Assembly (NCBI GenBank): GCA_004558805.1
Contig: SFDE01000018.1
Location: forward strand, 1-37,156
From: Faecalibacterium prausnitzii
GTDB taxonomy: Bacteria; Bacillota; Clostridia; Oscillospirales; Ruminococcaceae
Reading direction: 5' to 3'
DNA: 37,156 bases
Under the pieces are notes generated by a model that saw only the letters and a program-made list of their open reading frames with translations, searched no databases and had not been told where the DNA came from. Of this stretch, positions 23,389 through 30,798 are shown piece by piece. Position 1 is the first letter of the stretch. Each line of letters starts with the position of its first letter. Made by a program: the position numbers and the translations under genes.

Positions 23389-24429
23389 TTATTGTGCTGC
23401 GTATTCTGTCAGCGGTCCGCAGCTCTCCCTGGGAACATACTCGATCGGCAGCAGCCGGCTTTCCGGCGTAGTGATCCGACCGTCCAGCTGCCCCAGCACC
23501 AGCTGGATACATTCCCGTGCCATATTCTCCATGGGCAGATAGACCACGCTCAGGCTTGGGACCGAAAAGGCATCCGATTCCTCCGGACCGTTGCCTACAG
23601 CGATCAGCCGGGGCAGCTTTTCGCCGATATATCCGGTCTCATAAAAAGCCCGCATCGCACCGTGTGCAATGGCAGAAGAACCGCAGAACACTGCGTCCGG
23701 CAGCTGCTGCTTCCACTCATGCCGCAGTCGATGCGAAACCGCCTCGTAACCGCCTCGTATACTATTTTCGCAATACCGGTTGGTCAAGATCGTCAGCCCG
23801 TGGTGCTCCCCCTCCAGCCGGAACCCATGCATCCGGTTTTCCATCCCTTCAAAGACCGGGCTGCTCGTCAGGACTGCCGCCGTCTTGCATCCCTGATCTG
23901 CAAAAGCACGCGCTGCCAGAGCACCCATCTTCAGATCATCCACATTGACGCTGCAGTACCCATTGCAAACACGGTTGTACAGCACCACCGGGATCGGCAG
24001 CTGCGTGTCCTCCAAAAACTGCAGATCCGCATAGGACGCATTACAGATGATCGCCGCATGGCAGTTTGCGCCGCTGGTCAGTGCCTCACTTTCCTTCAGG
24101 TGGTCGTTGACATACGGATAGATGACCAGCCGCACCGGACGTGCCGTTTTTTCAATTTCGGCTCGCAGACCGTCCCAGAAGCGGAGCATCATGCTGGCAC
24201 GGAAATCCTGCGCCCAGAACATCGCCACCACCAGCTCATTGGCACCGCTGCCGCCCCGCAGACTCCGAGCAGCCATATTGGGTTGGTAGCCAAGCCGTGC
24301 CGCCGCCGTAAAGATCTTTTCCTGCGTAGCCGTGCTGATCTTCCGCTCTGCCGCCTTGCCGCCCAAAACAATGCTGACTGTACTGGACGAGATCCCGACC
24401 TCCTGCGCGATCTGCTTGATCGTAACCAT
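23389..24429 (-). CDS. LacI-family regulator of the AtuA/CaiB operon
   Basis: A 346-residue LacI/GalR-family protein. The N-terminal DNA-binding domain reads VTIKQIAQEVGISSSTVSIVLGGKA with the hinge segment RLGYQPNMAARSLR near residues 48-61; the rest is a periplasmic-binding-like effector domain. The start at 24429 is chosen for a GGTGG ribosome site eight bases upstream; a GTG four codons earlier lies within that site. It is transcribed away from the AtuA operon, which starts 290 bases to its right. Palindromes in both promoters suggest it represses the operon, the thioesterase and possibly itself. The inducer is unknown and is probably the operon's substrate or its CoA ester. Confidence 0.88.
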   Translation of the reverse strand: MVTIKQIAQEVGISSSTVSIVLGGKAAERKISTATQEKIFTAAARLGYQPNMAARSLRGGSGANELVVAMFWAQDFRASMMLRFWDGLRAEIEKTARPVRLVIYPYVNDHLKESEALTSGANCHAAIICNASYADLQFLEDTQLPIPVVLYNRVCNGYCSVNVDDLKMGALAARAFADQGCKTAAVLTSSPVFEGMENRMHGFRLEGEHHGLTILTNRYCENSIRGGYEAVSHRLRHEWKQQLPDAVFCGSSAIAHGAMRAFYETGYIGEKLPRLIAVGNGPEESDAFSVPSLSVVYLPMENMARECIQLVLGQLDGRITTPESRLLPIEYVPRESCGPLTEYAAQ

Positions 24430-24446
24430 GCTCTTTCCCACCTTTT

Positions 24447-24490
24447 TCTGATATCAGATCTATTGTACCCGTTTCGCAGTATCTTGACAA
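24447..24490 (-). promoter_or_regulatory. promoter of the LacI gene with palindrome
   Basis: On minus, TTGTCA (24490-24485), 17 bp, TACAAT (24467-24462). Just downstream is a perfect 12-base palindrome TCTGATATCAGA (24447-24458). Its core TGATATCA recurs at 24683-24690 in the leader of the divergent operon. Confidence 0.65.
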
Positions 24491-24611
24491 GCCAAAAAAG
24501 CCTCTCCCATCTCAAGCCAGCCGTTTTTGTTCACCTTGTACATTTTTCTTTTTTCTTTTTAGCCGTATCAACAAAGTTTGCATTTTTTCTCCTCCAAACT
24601 TCGTTTTTTTC

Positions 24612-24653
24612 TTGACATTAGTAAATCGTTGTACTACACTCAGTACGACGATT
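24612..24653 (+). promoter_or_regulatory. promoter and overlapping operator of the AtuA operon
   Basis: TTGACA (24612-24617), 17 bp, TACACT (24635-24640). An inverted repeat AATCGTTGTACT (24624-24635) / AGTACGACGATT (24642-24653), 12-base arms with one mismatch, covers the spacer and -10 box, so a bound repressor would exclude RNA polymerase. Confidence 0.7.
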
Positions 24654-24718
24654 GAGTCAAACGTTATACTTATGTTTGGCGCTGATATCACTCTTTCATC
24701 TATAAAGGAGGCTATCGA

Positions 24719-26089
24719 ATGAAGAAAGTTGCAATCGGCGGTGGTCAGGGCTTCTGGGGCGACAGCCCGGATGCAGCCATCCACATGATTCGCAATGCCG
24801 ATATCCAGTATATGGGCTGTGATTATCTGGCAGAGCTGACCCTTTCCATCATGGCAAAGCAGCAGCTCAAGGATCCCGCCAAGGGCTTTGCGCCCGACTT
24901 TACCACCCGTATCCTGAAGGAGGCCGGCAAGGAGGCCTGGGACAAGCACATCAGGATCTGCACCAACGCAGGCGGCATGAACATCAACGGCTGCGTGGAT
25001 GGCATCCGCCAATGGGCAGAAGGCAACAGCATGAGCGGCTACAAGATCGGTTATGTGACCGGCGATAACATCAAGGATAAGATCCCGCAGCTGCTGAAGG
25101 ATGGCTGGACCTTCCCCAATTTTGACTACGACGGCAATTTCAACGATATTCTGGACAAGATCTACAACTGCAACGTCTACATCGGTCACGAGGGCATCGA
25201 AGGCTGCCTGGCAGAAGGTGCCGATGTGGTCATCACCGGTCGTGCGGCTGACAGCGCCCTGTTCCTGGCTCCTCTGAAGTACGAGTTTGGCTGGGCTGCC
25301 GATGATTGGGACAACCTGGCCCGGGGCATCATGGCAGGTCATCTGCTGGAGTGCGGCGGTCAGGGTGCCGGCGGCAACTATATGTACGATTGGCGCAACG
25401 TACCCCGCATGGACGAGCTGGGCTTCCCCATTGCGGAGCTGACCGATGATACTTTTGAGATCACCAAGGCTCCCGACTGCGGCGGCATCATCTGCGAACA
25501 GAGCTGCAAGGAGCAGTTCCTGTACGAGGTCCACGATCCTGCCAACTACCTGACCCCGGATGTCAATGTGGATATCAGCCATGCTACCATCACCCAGGTG
25601 GGTGACAACCGTGTCCGCATCGGCGGTGTCAAGGGCAAGCCCCGCCCCGACACGCTCAAGCTCTGCGTGGGTTACCACAAGGGCTGGAAGACGGTTTCCA
25701 TGCTGAGCTTTGCATGGCCCGATGCCTACGAAAAGGCTCAGTACTGCGCCGAGGTCATCATGAAGAAGATGCAGCGTCGCGGCATGAAGGCTGATGACAT
25801 CCACATCAGCTACATCGGTCTGAACAGCCTGCATCTGGGCGTGGCCGATATGAGCGAAGAAGCACTGAAGAACCTGAACGAGTGTGTCCTGCGTATTGCT
25901 GTGTTCAGCGAAGACAAGAGCGAATGTGCCAAGATCATTCCCGAGATCAGTCCCCTGCAGCTGAACGGCCCTCCGGGTGCCTCCTTCTTCGGCGGTCGTG
26001 CCCACGTGCAGGAAGTTATGGCACTGTGGCCCACCACTGTGCCCCGCGATGCCGTACAGGTCGAAAGTCACATTCTGGAGGTGAAGTAA
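24719..26089 (+). CDS. AtuA-family (DUF1446) protein, large domain
   Basis: A 456-residue protein of the acyclic terpene utilization AtuA family. Its N-terminal GGGQGFWGDSPDAA, the long TRILKEAGKEAWDKHIRICTNAGG region and ITGRAADSALF, followed by HLLECGGQGAGGN, are characteristic. AtuA takes part in acyclic terpene breakdown in pseudomonads, where its reaction is poorly defined; many relatives lie in unrelated catabolic clusters. Here only the large domain is encoded and the small C-terminal domain is the next gene. AAAGGAGG lies eight bases before the ATG. It leads a four-gene operon with a CaiB-type CoA transferase and a CitMHS transporter, so the substrate is more likely a carboxylic acid than a terpene; this is an inference. 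Confidence 0.85.
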   Translation: MKKVAIGGGQGFWGDSPDAAIHMIRNADIQYMGCDYLAELTLSIMAKQQLKDPAKGFAPDFTTRILKEAGKEAWDKHIRICTNAGGMNINGCVDGIRQWAEGNSMSGYKIGYVTGDNIKDKIPQLLKDGWTFPNFDYDGNFNDILDKIYNCNVYIGHEGIEGCLAEGADVVITGRAADSALFLAPLKYEFGWAADDWDNLARGIMAGHLLECGGQGAGGNYMYDWRNVPRMDELGFPIAELTDDTFEITKAPDCGGIICEQSCKEQFLYEVHDPANYLTPDVNVDISHATITQVGDNRVRIGGVKGKPRPDTLKLCVGYHKGWKTVSMLSFAWPDAYEKAQYCAEVIMKKMQRRGMKADDIHISYIGLNSLHLGVADMSEEALKNLNECVLRIAVFSEDKSECAKIIPEISPLQLNGPPGASFFGGRAHVQEVMALWPTTVPRDAVQVESHILEVK

Positions 26090-26090
26090 G

Positions 26091-26420
26091 ATGGCAGAGA
26101 TCTATCTGAACGATATTGCTCACGGTCGCTCCGGCGACAAGGGTGATACCAGCAATGTCTGTGTGTATGCACGCAAACCGGAATACTATAAGATCATTGA
26201 GCGCGAGGTGACCCCCGAAAAGCTCAAAGCCTTCTTCGGCGACATGGTCAAGGGTGAGATCACCCGTTACGATGTACCCAGCCTGAACGGATTCAATTTT
26301 GTTATGAAACACGCTCTGGGCGGCGGTGCCACCATGAGCCTGCGTCTGGACAGCCTGGGCAAATCCATGGGCAGTGCCGTGATGCGCATGAAGATCCACG
26401 TTGAGGATGGAGAGCTGTAA
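26091..26420 (+). CDS. AtuA-associated small domain protein
   Basis: A 109-residue protein equal to the C-terminal ferredoxin-like domain found fused to AtuA in many bacteria. The pattern is clear: IAHGRSGDKGDTSNVCVYAR at the start, VTRYDVPSL-type strand (ITRYDVPSLNGFNFVMKHAL), GGGATMSLRLDSLGKSMG, then a last strand. It starts one base after the stop of the large subunit with GGAGGTGA overlapping that gene's end, so the two are made together and presumably form one enzyme. Its own reaction is unknown. The CaiB gene follows by one base. Confidence 0.85.
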   Translation: MAEIYLNDIAHGRSGDKGDTSNVCVYARKPEYYKIIEREVTPEKLKAFFGDMVKGEITRYDVPSLNGFNFVMKHALGGGATMSLRLDSLGKSMGSAVMRMKIHVEDGEL

Positions 26421-26421
26421 C

Positions 26422-27636
26422 ATGAGTGAACATATGGCACTGGAGAACCTGACCGTTCTCGACCTGACCCGTGTGCTTGCCGGTCCTTTCTGTACCATGA
26501 TGCTGGCCGACATGGGTGCAAACGTCATCAAGATCGAGGTCCCCAAAGGCGGCGACGATACTCGCAGCTATCCCCCCTTCCGCGCCAAAAATCTGAACGG
26601 TGAGCGGGAAAGCGTCTATTTTGCCAACATCAACCGCAACAAAAAGGGGATCACCCTGAACCTGAAGACCCCTGAGGGCAAGGAGATCTTTAAGGAGCTT
26701 GTCAAAAAAGCGGATATCGTGGTGGAAAACTACCGCCCCGGCGTGATGGACAAGCTGGGTCTGGGCTATGACGTCCTGAAGGAGATCAATCCCCGCATCA
26801 TCTATGCGGCGGTCTCCGGCTTTGGCTGCTACGGTCCCTACCACCTGCGCCCGGGCTATGATATTCTGGCTCAGGCGATGGGCGGTATGATGTCCATCAC
26901 CGGTTCCAAGGGCGGAGAGCCCACCCGTGCCGGTTCGGCACTGGGTGATATTCTGGGCGGACTTCATGTGACCATCGGCATCCTTGCCGCAGTCAACGCC
27001 CGCACCATTACCGGCAAAGGACAGCGGGTGGATGTGAGTCTGATGGACAGCATGATCGCTGCCACCGAGAACACCGCCCTGAAGTACATCGAGTCCGGCA
27101 ATATCCCCGCCCCCATGGGCAACCGTTATGCTGCCGTTTCCCCCTACGACAGCTTCAGCTGCAAGGGCGGCAAGGTCATCATTGCCGCCGGAAACCAGAA
27201 GCTGTACGAGAAGCTCTGCAACGAGGTGTTGGAACGTCCCGATATGATCACAGATCCCCGATTTGTGGATATGCCTGGTCGCCTGGCTAACCAGGATGCC
27301 ATTGCAGAGGTCATTGAGGAGCGGATCAAGGATCTGACCCCCAACGAGGCCGCCGAGCTGGTGCTGGCACACGGTATCCCCGCAGGTCCCATTATGAACA
27401 TCAAGGAGATCCTGAACGATCCCCATGTCAAGGAGCGGGAGATGTTCGTGGAGATGGATCATCCCACCCTGGGCAAGGTCACCGTGAACGGCTGCGCCAT
27501 CAAGCTGATGGACACCAAGCCCTCTGTTCGCACTCCCGCCCCCCAGCTGGGGCAGGACAACCGGGATATCTTTGAAGGTATTCTGGGTATGACCGAAGAG
27601 CAGTTCAACACTCTGCACGATAAGCAGGTGTTCTGA
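26422..27636 (+). CDS. CaiB/BaiF-type (class III) CoA transferase
   Basis: A 404-residue class III CoA transferase, about the family's usual length. The N-terminal LTRVLAGPFCTMMLADMGANVIKIE fold, the NRNKKGITLNLK segment, the catalytic Asp176 in GSALGDILGG and the C-terminal HPTLGKVTVNG region are all present. Such enzymes move CoA from one acyl-CoA to a free carboxylic acid through an aspartyl-CoA thioester. The start at 26422 is one base beyond the stop of the small AtuA protein; an earlier ATG at 26401 lies inside that gene. In this operon it would activate the acid imported by the CitMHS transporter before AtuA acts; the substrate cannot be named. Confidence 0.93.
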   Translation: MSEHMALENLTVLDLTRVLAGPFCTMMLADMGANVIKIEVPKGGDDTRSYPPFRAKNLNGERESVYFANINRNKKGITLNLKTPEGKEIFKELVKKADIVVENYRPGVMDKLGLGYDVLKEINPRIIYAAVSGFGCYGPYHLRPGYDILAQAMGGMMSITGSKGGEPTRAGSALGDILGGLHVTIGILAAVNARTITGKGQRVDVSLMDSMIAATENTALKYIESGNIPAPMGNRYAAVSPYDSFSCKGGKVIIAAGNQKLYEKLCNEVLERPDMITDPRFVDMPGRLANQDAIAEVIEERIKDLTPNEAAELVLAHGIPAGPIMNIKEILNDPHVKEREMFVEMDHPTLGKVTVNGCAIKLMDTKPSVRTPAPQLGQDNRDIFEGILGMTEEQFNTLHDKQVF

Positions 27637-27682
27637 TCTCTGACCACCTTTATACACATTCATATTATTGAGGAGAAATCAC

Positions 27683-29116
27683 ATGCTGGCAGTATTAGGG
27701 TTCGTAACCATTCTGCTGGTGCTGGCACTGATCATGAGCAAGAAGGTCTCTACCCTTGTAGCTCTGATCTTTGTTCCTGCCATCACCGGCTTCATCGCAG
27801 CATTTATCAATGCCCCCAATGTTATCCTCCAGGCCGCACAGGCTGCTGCCGAAAAGGCCGGAACTGCTTATGTTGAGCCGGTCATCACGTTCGGCACCCG
27901 CTTTACCAAAGCACTTTCCATCCTCAGCGCAGATTATATGGGCAAAGGTCTGGGCAGCATCGTTGCCACAGGTGTCATGTTCATCTTTGCCATCCTGTTT
28001 TTCAGCACCTGCTCGGATGCCGGTGTCTTTGATCCTATCATCAACCGCATCCTGAAGTTTACCGGCGAGGATCCCGTCAAAGTTTGTGTCGGCACCTTCC
28101 TCATCGGCTGCATCTGCCATCTGGATGGCTCCGGTGCTACCACCTTCCTTATTGCCATCCCCGCCTGCATGCCCCTGTTCCAGAAGCTGAAGATGAACCT
28201 TTGGGTAGAGGCTACCATCGTGGCGCTTGCCGCAGGCATTATGAACGTTATGCCCTGGGGCGGTCCCACGGTCCGTGCAGCCGCTGCCATGTCCGGTCTG
28301 GGCTATGAAGTCACCGGCAGCGAGCTGTGGGTGGGCATCATGCCTGCCTGGATCGCAGGTTTGGTGGTCTGCCTGCTCGTCGCAGCTTTCCTGGGCAAAA
28401 AGGAAGCCAAGCGCATTGCCGCAGGCATCCCTGCACAGGAGGTCACCGGTCTGACCGAAGCAAAGGTCGCCAACACCTCCAACGAGCTGACACGCTCCGG
28501 CTGGCGCTGGTACTTCAATGTGGCGCTGATCCTGGTCATCCTGTACATCCTCGTTACCAACCGTCTCAGCCCGGCTGTCACCTTTATGATCGGCTACTGC
28601 ATTCTGCTCATCGTCAACTACCCCAGTGTGGATCTGCAGCACAAGATCATCAACAGTCACGCACAGGCTGCATTCTTGATGGTCTCCATCGTCTTTGCCG
28701 CAGGCGCATTCACCGGTGTGGTCAAAAATTCCGGTATGCTGGCTGCCATGACCGACGCTCTGGTCTCCATCATCCCCACCAGCATGGGCACCTTTATTGC
28801 CCCCATCGTCGGTCTGTTCAGCGTTCCGCTGAGCCTGCTGTTTGACCCGGACTCCTACTACTACGGCGTTATGCCGGTCATCGCCAACGCTGTTTCCGCC
28901 ATGGGTGGCAACGCACTGGCTGTGGCAAAGGCTTCCATCATGGGTCAGATGACGCTGGGCTTCCCGCTCAGCCCCCTGACGGGTGCCACCTTCCTGCTGC
29001 TGGGTCTTTCCGGTCAGGATCTGGGCGACCATCAGAAGCACACCCTCCCCTACGCATGGCTTGCATCTGCCATTATGGTCGCTGTGGGCTGCGTAGCCTG
29101 CGGGCTGCTGTTCTGA
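27683..29116 (+). CDS. CitMHS-family carboxylate transporter
   Basis: A 477-residue membrane protein with about twelve helices, of the CitMHS family, which includes Bacillus CitM and CitH (metal-citrate:proton symport). The segments HLDGSGATTFLIAIPACMPL at about residues 145-165 and MPWGGPTVRAAAAM in the middle, and the LFDPDSYYYGVMPV motif in the C-terminal half, are family hallmarks. GAGGAG lies eight bases before the ATG at 27683. As the last gene of the AtuA - CaiB operon it should bring in the carboxylate that the CoA transferase activates. Citrate itself is possible, but CoA-transferase and AtuA are not needed for citrate lyase-type breakdown, so another di- or tricarboxylate is more likely. 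Confidence 0.88.
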   Translation: MLAVLGFVTILLVLALIMSKKVSTLVALIFVPAITGFIAAFINAPNVILQAAQAAAEKAGTAYVEPVITFGTRFTKALSILSADYMGKGLGSIVATGVMFIFAILFFSTCSDAGVFDPIINRILKFTGEDPVKVCVGTFLIGCICHLDGSGATTFLIAIPACMPLFQKLKMNLWVEATIVALAAGIMNVMPWGGPTVRAAAAMSGLGYEVTGSELWVGIMPAWIAGLVVCLLVAAFLGKKEAKRIAAGIPAQEVTGLTEAKVANTSNELTRSGWRWYFNVALILVILYILVTNRLSPAVTFMIGYCILLIVNYPSVDLQHKIINSHAQAAFLMVSIVFAAGAFTGVVKNSGMLAAMTDALVSIIPTSMGTFIAPIVGLFSVPLSLLFDPDSYYYGVMPVIANAVSAMGGNALAVAKASIMGQMTLGFPLSPLTGATFLLLGLSGQDLGDHQKHTLPYAWLASAIMVAVGCVACGLLF

Positions 29117-29178
29117 GGTCTCACCAAATAAACACCTTCCTCCTTTTTTCATCCCTTTCTTCATTCTGATTCCGAAAC

Positions 29179-29255
29179 GTCTGCCGGGCGGAATACCCGC
29201 AGCACGCCACGGAATGCGTGCAGACCAGCAGACTGCCATCCGGTGCTCCGGGTGG
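29179..29255 (+). other. possible structured leader RNA before the VWA operon
   Basis: GTCTGC (29179-29184) can pair with GCAGAC (29220-29225), enclosing two hairpins, CGGG/CCCG (29185-29199) and GCACGC/GCGTGC (29202-29221), in a three-way-junction layout in which the last pair competes with the closing stem. A second GCAGAC (29228-29233) offers an alternative partner. A GCCATCCGG / CCGGGTGGC hairpin follows at about 29235-29256. No known riboswitch class was recognised. Confidence 0.3.
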
Positions 29256-29322
29256 CGTCGGCTGGTTTTGCCGTTTTTGAAGGATACCGTCCTGCCCTTG
29301 GGGCAGAAAGGAGTTTTCTCTT

Positions 29323-30798
29323 ATGCCCGATCCCATCCAGTCTCCTGTTCCTGCAGCGGACGAGCTGGCTGCACAGGTGCTGCTGCTGGCACAGAGTCGG
29401 TTGACTGCCGACCTGCGTTTTTTATCCTCTGCGCTGGAACAGCTGAAGCCGATCCCCGTCCCTGCGCTGGACGCCCTGTTTGCCGGGGATGGTCGCCGCT
29501 TATACTATTGTCCCGAAACGCTGCTCCGCACATTCCGGGCAAAGCAGTCTATGCCCACCCGTGCCCTGCTGCACGTCACCCTGCACTTTCTGCTGGGGCA
29601 TCCCTTTCAGCGGCAGGAAATGGATCGCCGCCTGTGGAGCCTTGCCTGCGACATTGCCGCCGAGGAAGTCATCCGGGAACTGGAGATTCCCTCCTGCGCC
29701 CTGCCGGACGATGCTATGCAGGACAGCTGGCGCAGCCGGCTGCAGGACGCCTGCCCTCACCTGACGGCAGAAACAATCTATAATTTCCTGCTGGAGCGGC
29801 AGTACCCCACCGATGTGCTGGCGGAATTGACCCGTTTTTTTGCCCGGGACAGCCATGCGCTCTGGTATGCTGCACCCCGGTCCGGCTCTCGTCCGGCTGC
29901 CGGCGGGCAGCTGCTGCCTGCCGGGGAGGAGGATCCTGCCGACGAGACCGAGCTGCGCAAAGCCGACACCCGGGACGAAACACTGCAGCAGATGCAGCAG
30001 CGGCAAAAGGAAGCCCTGCGCAGGCAATGGAAGCAGCTGGCGCGCCAAGCCAAGACCGATCTGGAGACCTTCAGCCGCCGTCACGGCAAGCGTGCCGGCG
30101 CATTGATGGACGGGTTAGAGCCTGTGACCTTTGAAGAGTGCGACTATACCGACTTTCTTCGTCGGTTCGGGGCACAGAACGAGGTACTGCAGCTTTCCGA
30201 GGACGAATTTGACCTTATCTATTACACTTACGGTCTGCGCACCTACGGCAACGTTCCTCTGGTCGAGCCTCTGGAATACCGGGACGACAAGCGCATCCGG
30301 GAATTTGTTATTGCCATCGACACCTCCGGCAGTGTGCAGGGCGATATCGTTCAAAGCTTTTTGCAGCGCACCTGCGACGTTCTGCGGCAGAGTGGTTCCT
30401 TCACCGAACGGGTAGAGATCTATCTCATCCAATGTGATGCCGAGGTACAGAGCGTGGAGCGGCTGACCAGTCTGGACCAGCTGCATGAGCTGATCCCCCG
30501 GCTGAAGCTCCGGGGCTTCGGCGGCACCGACTTCCGACCAGTGTTCGCCTATGTTGACAGGCTGCTGGAAGAGAAAAAGCTGACGAACCTCAACGGTCTG
30601 CTCTATTTTACCGATGGCGTGGGCACCTATCCGGAAAGATCCCCTGCCTACAAGACCGCCTTCATCTTTAACCGTGACGACCATATCAGCCCCCACGTTC
30701 CCAGCTGGGCCATCCGGGCTGTACTTACCACCGACAACATCCGCCTGCTTGAACCGCAGAAGACCCGAACCGAGGAGGATACCGAATCATGGATATAG
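29323..30798 (+). CDS. VWA-like protein with DUF2201 metallopeptidase-like N-domain
   Basis: A 491-residue cytoplasmic protein. The N-terminal half resembles the DUF2201 putative metallopeptidase domain, with HVTLHFLLGH at residues 84-93 in the place of an HEXXH-type site; the catalytic Glu is replaced by Val, so peptidase activity is doubtful. A charged Gln/Arg/Lys-rich, probably coiled stretch follows at about 215-265. The C-terminal VWA-like domain carries a MIDAS motif DTSGS at residues 333-337. Its stop overlaps the MoxR-type ATPase gene by ten bases. VWA/MoxR pairs act as metal-dependent adaptor and AAA+ remodelling machine; the client is unknown. AAGGAG lies before the ATG. Confidence 0.82.
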   Translation: MPDPIQSPVPAADELAAQVLLLAQSRLTADLRFLSSALEQLKPIPVPALDALFAGDGRRLYYCPETLLRTFRAKQSMPTRALLHVTLHFLLGHPFQRQEMDRRLWSLACDIAAEEVIRELEIPSCALPDDAMQDSWRSRLQDACPHLTAETIYNFLLERQYPTDVLAELTRFFARDSHALWYAAPRSGSRPAAGGQLLPAGEEDPADETELRKADTRDETLQQMQQRQKEALRRQWKQLARQAKTDLETFSRRHGKRAGALMDGLEPVTFEECDYTDFLRRFGAQNEVLQLSEDEFDLIYYTYGLRTYGNVPLVEPLEYRDDKRIREFVIAIDTSGSVQGDIVQSFLQRTCDVLRQSGSFTERVEIYLIQCDAEVQSVERLTSLDQLHELIPRLKLRGFGGTDFRPVFAYVDRLLEEKKLTNLNGLLYFTDGVGTYPERSPAYKTAFIFNRDDHISPHVPSWAIRAVLTTDNIRLLEPQKTRTEEDTESWI

